A stretch of 64,000 bases of DNA from Aureobasidium sp. EXF-3400 (taxonomy: Eukaryota; Ascomycota; Dothideomycetes; Dothideales; Saccotheciaceae): positions 1 to 64,000 of the forward strand of contig SWBL01000231.1 of NCBI GenBank assembly GCA_024195585.1. Reading direction: 5' to 3'. The translations under genes were made by a program, and so were the position numbers. The notes under the pieces were generated by a model. The model was not told the origin of the DNA. It saw only the letters and a list, made by a program, of their open reading frames with translations, and did not search any database. This document shows, one piece after another, positions 12,032 to 22,417 of the stretch. Positions within the stretch are counted from its first letter, which is position 1. Every line of letters begins with the position of its first letter.

Positions 12032-13018
12032 AGCGGATTGTGAATTTCGCGTTGGAATAGATCGGAAAGGAAGTATATATAGTATCCCCGCCGCGTGTTT
12101 GTGCGCAGATCTATACCTGTCTCAGACAGGTGAGGTAAGCAGCTGTTTGCGAAGATCGTAAGTTGCTTGGCGTTTGCCAAGTAAGCGTCGACCTAACTTG
12201 TGTTGTATTAGATGACGCAGCCCCCGTCGAGAAACAACGCTTTGTTATTGTTTATTCTCAAGCTTCTAAAGAGGCATTGATACCTAAAACACTTAAGATA
12301 GGCTAGTTCACCTTTAGTGTCTATCCATGTAACCCTTCAAAAGACCTTATCTCATTCTAAGTCATTTAATCATGTCCTCGACCAGAAATACCTTCTCCAG
12401 TATAAATACAGTGACCGCGCATCATATTTCCACTCTATGAAGTATATGTAGATGATTGACTCTATCATGATTGCTACTTTGTCTGCGCCTGTGGAATACG
12501 GTTTCCAGCCAAACGCTGAGGGCACGTTTCTTCGGGATCGATGCTCGTGGCGAGTGAGGCTGGCTACTGTCTCGAGGCGTATGTCCAGAAACATCGATCT
12601 AATGGTAGGATGACCTGGAGATTAGGACCAAGCGTCAGCCCAATTGAGCTTGCTTTTTATGGGAAGCTTTCCACGATACCACGATCAACTAGAATAGAGT
12701 AAGTGGTTCGCAAGGGCAGTCACGCTGTAGAAAATATCTACTCGAGGCCACACGGGTCATGATCAAATTCCAAGCATAGATGTACTCAATGTGCTAGGAG
12801 ATAATGAGTGACTCTTTGCATAGATTTCGTATCTGTGTAGAACTGGTCAGCTGACATGACAGCTCTCTTATCTGTCACGCTTTCTCTATCCAAAACGAGT
12901 GTCCATTCTTGATGCCTGATTCCTCGCTAATCCGTCAGTGCCTGCGCTCGACCGCCACGAGCGAGCTATCCAACTTCAACAGACCTGCGCGACCCACGCT
13001 ACTCCTGCAATCAATACC
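12032..13018. other. Intergenic; TOP3 promoter side
   Basis: The first few hundred bases are upstream of TOP3 and should contain its promoter. No further gene is seen. A 74-codon frame at 12370-12594 has no support. Confidence 0.4.
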
Positions 13019-13302
13019 TTAGGCATACTCATCTGAGAGATAGTGAGTGGTGTACGTGTGTACAGACGCAAAAGCACTTACGCTCAAGACAGGTCGGCTT
13101 AAGATTGATATTGAAACGATCCTTCGTTCTCTCCTTATGACAGCCTTCTTTGGTGCACTCGTCTGATGGACGGTCTGTTAGTGAAGTCCATAGCCTGTGA
13201 CTTGATTCCCTTACGGTTGTTGCAGTAGTTGCTGTCTTGGGCGCAAGTTTTGCCGCATTGCCCTTCAACGGGATCGTAGTGCTTGCAGCCGGAATTGGGC
13301 AT
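13019..13302 (-). CDS. 64-aa cysteine-rich microprotein, three exons
   Basis: Built from splice signals. Exon 1 is 13302-13215, with MPNSGCKHYDP and QCGKTCAQDSNYC. A 40-nt intron (13175-13214; GTAAGG...AACAG) leads to exon 2 (13174-13082), with DECTKEGCHKERTKDRF. A 49-nt intron (13033-13081; GTAAGT...CTCAG) leads to a 14-nt last exon ending HEYA-stop at 13019. The product has seven cysteines (C6, C16, C20, C27, C36, C41, C58), many lysines and arginines, and no signal peptide, so it is probably cytoplasmic or nuclear. Cys/His spacing could bind zinc, but no known domain is recognised. Reading through either intron gives out-of-frame extensions, and both donors are near consensus, so the spliced model is much better than the unspliced ones. 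Confidence 0.65.
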
Positions 13303-15399
13303 GGTGCTAGCAGATGTCTTGAGGATATGTGATAGTCTCTCGGAATGAAGTATATGGATAGATTGTGTTGAAGATGGAACGAGAGAGCTGTACTGCAGCA
13401 CACCTCGTACATATACCCTGTACGCTGAATTGGAAAAATGATGGTCCAGGTGCCAGTCTTCCTTTCGCGCCGCCCGACTACGCGCCACTTCAGTACATAT
13501 CTGTCGCCTGAAACATCCAGATGCGTTGACACGACTACGGGGGATCAACACCGCAGATATTCCAGGAAAGCGCGCGCCTTGAGCATCCAAAGAGGCCGAA
13601 ACAAGCCGATTCACCCTGCATCATGTAGGCTTCCATCACTCCATATCACGTGTAATTAATGTTGATAGTCCTGAACAAACGATTCAGGTAAGGGATGCAT
13701 GAGCGCGCATCCACATGAAATGAGATGGGGATGTAGACTGCTGCACCCAACGCTTAGCTGACGCACACGCCTGTCGTCGACCGTAATGTAGTTATCTTCA
13801 TGTGTACCCCGGAGGCGCCCTGCCCCACCGCGACATCCTCATTTCTCTTCCACATTGCCTCCATCAATTAAATCCTCCCCACTAGTATCCGATAAATACT
13901 CCGGCGAGATCATACAAGCCCTGTTAGTGTTCTTCTGTTGAGATTCTGCCACAACGACGGTGTGTGCGGGTGACACGATGTCTGCTCAGCCACGATTCCT
14001 ATCATGTTGATTGGATATTAAACAGTGGGCGATAGTCTTCACAGCGACTGAGTAGGTTTCAGAGCCCCAAGTTTGCATCGTACGCCGCGACGCAGACGGG
14101 CGGCTGGGGCCAATGAACTGTAGCACTGGTGTACTCATCGCCGTGGGGGCGGCGCACATCCAATGCGCCTGAGACGCTGAACCATACTCTTGTACGGGGC
14201 TGCATTGTCGTTAGCTGGGCGAGCGTAGGTAAGAGCTGTCGTCTGGAGTACCCATCTTCAGATGAACCTCATTCCATAATCCATGTATTTTAACAGGCGA
14301 GGCACAGCCATAGAGGATCACAACAACGGCTGTGAGGGGCAATTTTTTCTCGTGAACAAGCTCCGAAGAGGTTTTCTAGATAATGAAGCGCATCCTTCAG
14401 GTACATTTCATTGAAGTGTGGGGTTGTCAACCTTGCATCGTATATCTAGTCTTTCGACTCGATGGTACTCATCACCTCTGGGTTAAAAGCAGGTTCTTCC
14501 ATCCAGTGACGTGCTGGATGTGATATTGCAAGGCTCGAATTTGAGGCCTTAGGAGTCTGAACGGGCCGCGCTTCCCGCAGAAACACGGCGGTCCAAGGCC
14601 CAGGAGATTGGCGCGGGGAAAGGACGGTAGCACGCACCATCTCTCTTCCAAGTAATTAGCGACCATCCATCTTGCAACCTGTACCGATCACTCAACAAGG
14701 CGCAGACGACAACTACCGATTCAAGTTGCGTAGACCAGATCTTTTGTTTTCCGGAGGGCGTCTGCGAGTCGCGCTTGATTTGACTAAGCCACAGCCCTTT
14801 TGCCTTTTCTCTCTTCACAGCATGCTATCCGCGTTCATTCCCTGCTGCTGCCATTTTAGATACATATATCGAAAGTTCTCCTTTTTTTGCTTGTTAGCCT
14901 TGCTTGGTAATTCAGAAACAGCAAGAACTAGCTCGCTCCATGACTGACTCTCCGTTTCCCCACGTACGATTCGATCCGTTCTTACTCGTCGACACTAGCT
15001 GATACGCATCCGTCCAACTAGCCCCCCTAACCTCGAGCAATACGACAATTCGACCGATGTTTTACGTGGTGATGCAGGATCGGAAACAGCTGAGCAATCA
15101 GCAAGCTCTAATCGACGGCTGGCCGCGGGATTCATGTTTAGCCATATAGCTCATATTCAATTCTCATCGAAATCACTCTCTTGGCGCACAGTACCTTGCC
15201 AGGAGTTTCCGTACGGCCCCCCTCCACCACCTTCACCACTTCAACGCGATTCTTTGCGCTATACTCAAGTGGTATTGAATCCACACCAATCTTTTGGTGT
15301 AACAGCTAGGTTATATCACGTCTTCGATTGAGAAACATGGCGATGGAAAACAAGGCTTCAAATGGTTTAGCAGTCAATTAGTCCACGCGACGTGCGGCT
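13303..15399. other. 2.1-kb stretch without a convincing gene
   Basis: Only short unsupported frames are seen (such as 14549-14818 and 14672-14947). The first part is upstream of the microgene at 13.3 kb. Nothing else identifiable. Confidence 0.35.
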
Positions 15400-15981
15400 G
15401 TGCCTAGCTTCGCTACCCCAAGAGCAATACATATCCCAAGGGCAAATCTATGCAAGGAACCCTGCTCGATGTGGGCGATGGAAGCCCTTTCGAGAACAGA
15501 CATGCCATCGAATGTGGAAATATTCAATTTCACAAGGGGTCGGCTTGTCGATAACGAAGAACACGAGCTGTCACAAAGCCATCGTACCTTCCACGTTGCT
15601 GAGCTTGCACGACAGGCAGCGTACGTCACACAAGCAGATCGCTGTGTCCGCATCAGGAAGTACCCCGATGGTATGTACAACAGAGTACTGCCGCTCTCTA
15701 GGGACAATGGGAAGAAAGTCGTCGCCAAGATTCCGAATCCCAATTCTGGATGACCACATTTCACGACTGCGGGTGAAGTTGCGACGATGAAGTTTGTGAG
15801 TATATTGATTCAGCCCTGTGTAGCAGATTCTCATATGTGTCAGGCTCGCGAGGTACTTCGTACCCCACTGTCCGAGGTACATGCTTGGAGCTCCAGAGCA
15901 CATGAGACTCCTGTTGGTGCCGAGTTTATCCTGATGGAAAAAACGAACGGTGTGGAGCTCCGTGAAAGTCTGGCGAGATAA
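15400..15981 (+). pseudogene. Truncated AIM9-like/APH-family phosphotransferase fragment
   Basis: The protein carries hallmarks of fungal AIM9-like aminoglycoside-phosphotransferase-fold proteins: FNFTRGRLV, EEHELSQ, VAELARQAA, KYPDGMYNR and KKVVAKIPNPNSG. At 15751-15753 a TGA replaces the expected arginine codon, and the family sequence carries on in the same frame (PHFTTAGEVATMKF). A clean 48-nt intron follows (15796-15843; GTGAGT...GTCAG), then AREVLRTP, HAWSSRAHETPVGAEFILMEK and GVEL, after which the frame stops at 15981. The rest of the kinase fold, including the catalytic loop, is absent. CGA-to-TGA is a single C-to-T change. The frame opens without an ATG; the first in-frame one is about 15469. 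Clearly a dead 5' fragment; in living homologues the protein is mitochondrial. Confidence 0.8.
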
Positions 15982-16979
15982 GCTCAATAACTCCGTGCTA
16001 AAGCGCCACGCGACCAGGCTAGCTCGATAATACTGATGTACATCCTACTAACAAATTAGTATCAACGTAGTATCGAGTTAGTAATGTAGTATCAACTCCA
16101 TCTGTATTGCATCGACATCCAGTATATCAAGACTTCCATGATTCGCAAGCGAATTCGGGAACGATGAGAACGGCATAAGAAGAGATAGGTGGGCGGAGCA
16201 CAACAACCGGGCGTCGTACGAAGAGGAGAGACAGTTGTCCCCAATAACAACGCGTACAGTTCGAGACTTTATTCCATTCCCATGCCGTTCATTCAGACGA
16301 TCGCGTTTCAACACTCCCTTTGTTTGCTGGATTCGATGGTGTGTTCCCTTTTGATATCCACGAATGCAAAGATTCAGGCTGCCTTCCTGTGCCCTTCTGC
16401 ACAGGAAGGCAAAGCTTGCATCTTCGAAAGATCGTTCCTGTCCGGCATGCGTTTTGTACAACGAAACTGCAAAAAGGAATTACACTCACTTTATGATCCT
16501 CTTCGCCTTCGCATCCACATACAAACTCGTCTTGTGTAGCGGTGTCTGTTCCGGAAGCTAATCCCATCTTTAGAGCCGGGTAAAACCTCCTAAGCTCTGC
16601 AGACCTTCTCTCGACGGACTGAGAAGTAGAAGCGGTTGCTAGCAAGCAAAGTGTTCCATTCAAGAAGAAGGCCTGTAAACGTGTACCCTGGGTAGAAGCC
16701 CTGGAGAGATCAACCATGTTATAAAGGACTTTGCTTGAAACATAGCCCCGCAGCCATGACACTTTTCTGGGTCGAAGCATTGACTTGACTCTCGTTCTAT
16801 GATGACACATCCGTAGGAGGTATGGGGGTGGCACGCTGTAAGGTGGACAAAAGATGGGTGCCTTACAAAGAAGAGGGACCAAGAAAGATTGGTCTGGATC
16901 CGGTCGGCCGGATCTGGGCGGAACCCCGCAGTACGCTACACCTGCGATAAAGGCAGCTTCCCCCTGATCTCGAACCACG
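15982..16979. other. Intergenic between APH fragment and ankyrin gene
   Basis: Begins with a short TAGTATCAA-rich stretch (about 16020-16110). A 237-codon minus-strand frame (16289-17002) has no motif and starts at a non-ATG codon. The right end should contain the promoter of the ankyrin gene. Confidence 0.35.
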
Positions 16980-18686
16980 ATGAACATCAATAACTTGCTC
17001 AATGCACATTCATCACCAAATCCGACATCTCAGTCTCCTGCGCCTCCATCTGGTCGCGGTCGTAAACGTAGACGCGGAACAGCTCAAACGTTCGCTCTTT
17101 CTCAGTCGTTGGCTATGATCAATCCTTCTCTTCCACCTATGTATCGCCATAGTCAAGAACCCCCAAAAGCTCTTGTCCTTCGATGGAACAGAAGAAAGGT
17201 TCAAGTGCGATGTCCATACTGTCTTTACTCGCATGGGCATGGGTTTCGTCACCCATCCAAGGGGGATAATATCGATAAGGCGCAGCCAGGGTGCGAAGTT
17301 CGACCCGGAAACCAGAGAAGAAGCGATTGCCAGAACGGAGGCGAATACTTAATAGTCTTCCCCTACACACAGAGTTCTGTTGCTCCTAGTTATGGTTGGG
17401 AAGTGGACATAGAGGCATGCGAGTTTGTGACTGTAAACCATCATGGCATAGTCTCAGTCCCAGTCGAACACTACCAAGATGGCCGAACCCTGCTACCGCA
17501 ACACCAGAAACGACCTCAGATTCAGCCTCCGCTCGAAGATACGGAGAGCAGTACTGACGGACTGGTTCCTGCCATAGGTGCTTTGACCTTCGAGGATGGT
17601 GCAGGAAAGCAAGAATTGGAGCTAATGCCGAAGACCACCGACAAGGTATTGGAGGAACTTTATCTTGATCCAAAGTGGCGACGGGCCCTGTATTTCTCCT
17701 ATTCAATTAGGAGAAACATCCAGGGCCTCGAGTACCTCTGTCGTCGGTACCCCGAGGACCATCTGATAGGGTCTGTTAATGATGAGGGCGAGACGGCAGT
17801 TCTCTATGCCGCAACTGAAGAGAACGGCTTGGAAACGTTACGCTGGCTACAGGATCGTGGAGACCCGATACATCAACCGAATCATTATGGCAGGACTCCG
17901 CTTATGGAGGCCGCGTTGTGGGGCCGTTTGGAAACCGTACAATATTTGAGCCAGCAGAGCATCAACCTCGGAGTGCGCGACGCTAACGGTATGCAAGCGG
18001 TAGATCTTGCGGCTGACACACAATGTAACACGAAGGAGAGGACTGTGCGATGCGCAGGTGTCTATCGTGAGCCTCCCAACGCTGGCAGACAGCGCGAGCA
18101 GATTCAAGCCCTGTTGGTTCGCCTCACGTCGACCATAGAAACGGACACAGGAATAGAACCCCAGCGACGCACCTTCTTCGGAAGGAGGAATGATGGCAAG
18201 GTCGACATCTACCGACCTCAAGTACTCCTCGAGCCACCAACTGGACAATATGGGCGTCACAAAGCTTTTGCTACGCTAGACCGAGGTTCGGGCTATCCCT
18301 ACGTAAACGCGATGAGCGGCTACTCTCATACTGGTTGGCCAAACGTACTGAACAATACAGTATGGACAGACAAGGCGGAAAAAATCCGCGCATTACTTGG
18401 TTTACCAAAAGACAGATCTGCAGCATCCCATGTCGAATCTCAACTGCTCGCATACCTCCTTGATCGCCACTCACTTCATATGCTTGAAGATGAGTATGGT
18501 CGAGAAGAGTTGGCGAGTGCGTTGCCCGTCTTCTCCCTCCAACCCGTTATTACGGTCAGCAAGCAAGACCTTTGCAAAAGTTGTCTTGAGCTTTTTGAGC
18601 GCTTCAAAGGCAGATTTCCAGGCTTTGGTGTGACATTCCACTGCGTCGGGGATTCAGTCCCGATTCCTCTTCTGATACGAAGATAG
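16980..18686 (+). CDS. Ankyrin-repeat protein with C-terminal deaminase-like domain (568 aa)
   Basis: Single-exon gene starting at ATG 16980. The N-terminus has a basic stretch (GRGRKRRRG, a likely nuclear signal). Next is a Cys/His cluster (RCPYCLYSHGHGF, then RRSDC and GGEYLIVFP) that could be a zinc site. Ankyrin repeats follow at about residues 245-345 (NDEGETAVLYAATEENG and GRTPLMEAALWGRLETVQYL). The C-terminal region contains HVESQLLAYLL (H484, E486) and CKSCLELFERF (C532, C535), the HxE plus CxxC layout of zinc-dependent deaminases. In fungi, ankyrin proteins with such tails are common and diverse. Whether this tail is catalytically active, and on which substrate, cannot be told. It lies 11 kb from a second, different deaminase gene (3378-6184). 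Confidence 0.85.
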   Translation: MNINNLLNAHSSPNPTSQSPAPPSGRGRKRRRGTAQTFALSQSLAMINPSLPPMYRHSQEPPKALVLRWNRRKVQVRCPYCLYSHGHGFRHPSKGDNIDKAQPGCEVRPGNQRRSDCQNGGEYLIVFPYTQSSVAPSYGWEVDIEACEFVTVNHHGIVSVPVEHYQDGRTLLPQHQKRPQIQPPLEDTESSTDGLVPAIGALTFEDGAGKQELELMPKTTDKVLEELYLDPKWRRALYFSYSIRRNIQGLEYLCRRYPEDHLIGSVNDEGETAVLYAATEENGLETLRWLQDRGDPIHQPNHYGRTPLMEAALWGRLETVQYLSQQSINLGVRDANGMQAVDLAADTQCNTKERTVRCAGVYREPPNAGRQREQIQALLVRLTSTIETDTGIEPQRRTFFGRRNDGKVDIYRPQVLLEPPTGQYGRHKAFATLDRGSGYPYVNAMSGYSHTGWPNVLNNTVWTDKAEKIRALLGLPKDRSAASHVESQLLAYLLDRHSLHMLEDEYGREELASALPVFSLQPVITVSKQDLCKSCLELFERFKGRFPGFGVTFHCVGDSVPIPLLIRR

Positions 18687-19150
18687 TATAAGTCTAGTGT
18701 GGCCACCAATCAGATCAACCATATCACAGAAGATCTCAAACTCTTCGCAAGCGTATATATCATGTTCCCCTTATTCAGCTAAGTATCCGGTTGTGGTTTC
18801 CTTCTAGCTTCTGGGAATTAACTCTTGAATGCCGTTTCATGCAGCTGATGTCATCTACGTAGTGTCGCAAATGAGCTTCGAGAGTGTAATATGCTCTTCT
18901 CATCTAGCTACGGGTTGATCATAAGCTGTGAAAAGCTCAGATTCATCTTAGACAGATGTTCATTGATGCAGCCAATAAAACGGATAGCTAATCACGAGTC
19001 CTGAGAAGATCAATTGAGGATACCGTGATACCTGATTAATCCGTCCAGTACCAAGTGCACTTATACCATGATTATGATCGACTACATGCATGGGATGAGG
19101 CGCGTTTGATTCCAAAGTTGGTAGATGATTCTTAACATGCGGCAAAGCTT

Positions 19151-19267
19151 CTTACGTAATTTCAAGTCGTTGTGTCACCTCAAACTACGTAAGCCAGAGC
19201 TGAGTTCTGCGATATAATCGGACGATTGACGTAGTTTAAGGTCGCATAACGCTTCGAAACTACGTCA
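19151..19267. repeat. Two tandem inverted-repeat (hairpin) units, 75-nt period
   Basis: Unit 1: CTTACGTAATTT (19151-19162) and AAACTACGTAAG (19182-19193), complementary at 11 of 12 positions. Unit 2: TGACGTAGTTT (19227-19237) and AAACTACGTCA (19257-19267), perfectly complementary. Both have a 19-nt spacer, and both right arms are followed by GCCAG. The arms of the two units are clearly related. Confidence 0.75.
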
Positions 19268-20803
19268 GCCAGCGATGCCGTCAGCGAGGTTGTCTTGCTC
19301 CTTACCCAATGCTGTGATTTGCATATATGTATACTCCAAATTGCAAGGTGGTGTCATCATGGATGATTATACTTCGGCCTTATCGCCATCAAATCTGCTT
19401 TTGTTGATTTAGGGAACGAGCTGTTAACCTGCGAGTCATCGCCATGCGACTGCTGTTGCCCAACAGCTCTATCCATACACATAGAATTTCAATCTAAGGA
19501 GGAATTACTCAGAGGTGCCTTCGAGCAACACAACTGTCTGGTACCCGGCAGATCTCCTGATAGGCTCCCATGTGTATACTTGACAGGTCCAAACGTCGTT
19601 CAGAGATAGCTATCAATATGACACAGATCCGACATGCAGCCACTCGGGCTTACGGGTAGCCCAAAGATTCCTTTATGAAGTCAACTTGAGCAAAATCTCT
19701 CTTTCCTTCTCCCTTATCACACCTCGCTCCTGCGATGTCCATTGAGGCCCTGTATAACTAGGCCTTGCTCCATACCATTTATGCAAGAACTAGTAGGAGG
19801 GTCAGTGCATTCAAGGCTATTGCACAACATGCCAAGGTGAGAGAGTGTTTATGAACTATCGTGCACAAAAGGAAGCTGCCGGGTCTCCATAAACGATCAA
19901 GGCTTCATAAAGAGGTTAGCTGCGAGTGACATGATACCTTGTAATCAACTTGATAGAACATTGGTACACTACCTCTTCATGAGCGAATAGCTTTGTGAAG
20001 CCACTATTACGCCTCGCCCACTGGATTGTTTGGAGTCTTCTTCAGAAGGAATAAGCTGCAGGTGAATTGCAGATGCACCATGACCAGCCGTGCTACATCT
20101 GGTACACTAGCGGAGTAAGTCAGCATGGGTAATTACTACAGAGTCCATTCAACCATGCCTAGTTGAACCGTGTAATCTCCGCATCTCCTATATCCATGAA
20201 CGCTGACCCTGGTCAATCAGAACATCTGGACGGTCCCTTGAGAATATGCGATAATCTGAATCTCGGGAGTGAGGTTTGACAGATACGGGTGCAGCAGCCG
20301 AGTATCAAATTCGAGCTTGCTTTGCAGCAAGCGCCCGTATCGCACCAGTCACACAGCCTTCAGCAAATTGCCAACTTGGGAGGGATCTCGCAAATTACTG
20401 CTTGATCCAAATCGAGAGACATGTTTGACCAAACTAGATTGCTAGTGTATCCTAGCCATGATATATATGTGCCTGGTTTCCATGATCGAATCTACCTCTC
20501 CATGAAAACCTGTCCTAGTACATACGAACATCCACTCCAAACCCTCTCGCACGCAGATTATGGTCAAAGCAAAGCTTTTGGTTTGTACAGAACGACTCGC
20601 CGAACATCCGGAGATTTCCTGTATCAGATCGACTCAAGCACAAAATGTCCCCATCACGGAACAAAACTCAGAACCTATCGATGCGTATATGATCAGGAAA
20701 GAGTCAACTATGATCATTATCTCCCCTCGATCTTGAGAGTTCTTCTGACTGATCTATATATAGGCTCGGAGATGTCACAACTGTGAGAAATTTGTCATCG
20801 CTG

Positions 20804-20823
20804 GCAAAATTTGCAAATTTTGC
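20804..20823. repeat. Perfect 20-nt palindrome
   Basis: The arm GCAAAATTTG is followed directly by its exact reverse complement, with no spacer. It lies in a gene-poor region and could be a dimeric protein binding site or a chance AT-rich palindrome. Confidence 0.7.
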
Positions 20824-21580
20824 AAGACGCAGAATCGAAAACCAGCGAAGTAAATGCTTTCAATACTCTCAAGACCAACGACTGATACGGATCGACAGTA
20901 CCCTCTCAGTAAAACGTGCCAGATCATGTGAGACCGAGACAGACGGGATATTATCAGGTCAGCAATGAGCCCGATCATGGCTCCGCTAGTCTGGGGTGCC
21001 ATTTCGGTAGCCTGAACTACTGTGGTGGAAGGAAAAGGACAAGCGCGAGCACTCCGAAGGTCCGCACTACTCCATGTACAGTACAGTCTTGCTGATCTGA
21101 CCGTTAGCTTGGGTTTCAGCTCTCGCATTGACCTCATACCACATTCCGAACTGAATCGTCATCCAGTCGGCCCCATAGATTGGAACTCAGCCTCACATTC
21201 CATTGTATGTTCCATCACATGGTCTGAATGACCAGAGCGTGTTTTGGTGACGTCAGTCCAGCAGGTTCATGAACATCTATCCTTTTGGTATCGCGCGCGA
21301 TATCTAATCTTTATGTTTGGTTCGTTCCGCTATCCGGACCTTGCACAACATCCTCACCAGGGTTGTCATCTTCATGATCGAAATCATTTCCGATATCACG
21401 ATAAAGTAAATCACCTGGTATCCAGAAGCTCGCGAGACTGACTCAGTGTATGTGATACATATATCTTTTACACTACGTGTTGGACTCGTTGTGTCATCCC
21501 TCGTATATATCAATCTCTGAGCACCTGGAAACCATAGTGATGAAGCCTCTTTGGAGTTTGGAGAGACAATCAGAGTTATA

Positions 21581-22417
21581 ATGGAGGCATCTCGAGGTAG
21601 ATGGCTTAGCCTAGTGCGCGCCTTGCTCTCTCACACCAGTATACTCGTGGCTCAGGATTTCTGCGTCGAAGGCGTCTGCCAAATAGCAGGAAGCAACGAC
21701 ACATACCTGCTCTGCGCTTCACAAAACTGGCATACAATGCCATCGAATGGCTACAGTTGCGTTTCTGGCGTCGTTGTTCCTCCAGAAGCTAAACAAACCT
21801 CGACTTCAGGACCGCGCTCTACTCGAACCGACGGTCCAATCGTGCCAACACGAATAACGCGCGTAGCCGGCGAACGACTCGATAATTCGATGTACACCTC
21901 GGTTATTCTTGACAGTGTCACCACTCAGATCTCATCAACCCGAATAGAGTCAATATCACTACCTCAAGCCTGGATGCCGTCGCAAGACTCCTACGGCATC
22001 CGTTCTTACTCAGTAGACGGTAGAATGACGTCGGTATACGATGCCGACAGCAGCTCAATCTTCAGGTGCGATGACTTGGAATACCCTACCGATGGATATT
22101 ACGTAGCGTTCTACACGCAATACGACAGTACCTTGGAAGTTGAGAAAAAGTCTCAGCGTGCACCAGTGAACTGCGGACAACATGTGAGTTTTACAAATCC
22201 GTTGACGGGTGTGAGTGCCGCTGCGTTGGTATTAGATCGTTGCGCAAGCTGTATCGGGGTGGGAGGGCAGCTGAATGATCCAAACACAGACCAGAGTCTA
22301 GTGAACGGGGCGACCGTGGATTTCAGTCGTGCTCTGTGGAACAAGATCTACAACAATGCTCCAAATAATGTTTACGATGTGCAATACGTAGGGAAGGTGT
22401 TACAAGGAATGCCTTGA
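21581..22417 (+). CDS. Secreted expansin-like protein with RlpA-type double-psi beta-barrel (278 aa)
   Basis: ATG 21581 gives a hydrophobic leader (LVRALLSHTSILVA) that fits a signal peptide, followed by a cysteine-containing region (DFCVEGVCQ...LLCASQNW) and a Ser/Thr-rich linker. The C-terminal third is a double-psi barrel of the expansin/RlpA type: NCGQHVSFTNPLTGVSAAAL, LDRCASCIG, GATVDFSRALWNKI. Fungal members are secreted and are thought to loosen plant or fungal cell walls without hydrolysis. A larger open frame starts 30 nt upstream at TTG, but the ATG is preferred. There is no carbohydrate-binding module of a known type, though the N-terminal Cys region could play that part. No intron is needed. 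Confidence 0.75.
   Translation: MEASRGRWLSLVRALLSHTSILVAQDFCVEGVCQIAGSNDTYLLCASQNWHTMPSNGYSCVSGVVVPPEAKQTSTSGPRSTRTDGPIVPTRITRVAGERLDNSMYTSVILDSVTTQISSTRIESISLPQAWMPSQDSYGIRSYSVDGRMTSVYDADSSSIFRCDDLEYPTDGYYVAFYTQYDSTLEVEKKSQRAPVNCGQHVSFTNPLTGVSAAALVLDRCASCIGVGGQLNDPNTDQSLVNGATVDFSRALWNKIYNNAPNNVYDVQYVGKVLQGMP

Larger units (their letters stand above)
18687..21580. other. 2.9-kb gene-poor stretch
   Basis: No convincing gene. A 121-codon plus-strand frame (20421-20786, ATG start) is the best candidate but has no motif. The region contains the paired inverted repeats at 19151-19267 and the perfect palindrome at 20804-20823, listed separately. Confidence 0.4.

Noticed and set aside
13135..13614. 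159-codon unspliced frame containing the microprotein start
   Set aside because: The upstream part has no family likeness, and its end reads through a canonical intron; the spliced 64-aa model is better.
16289..17002. 237-codon minus-strand open frame upstream of the ankyrin gene
   Set aside because: Starts at a non-ATG codon, has no motif, overlaps the divergent start of the ankyrin gene, and its composition looks random.
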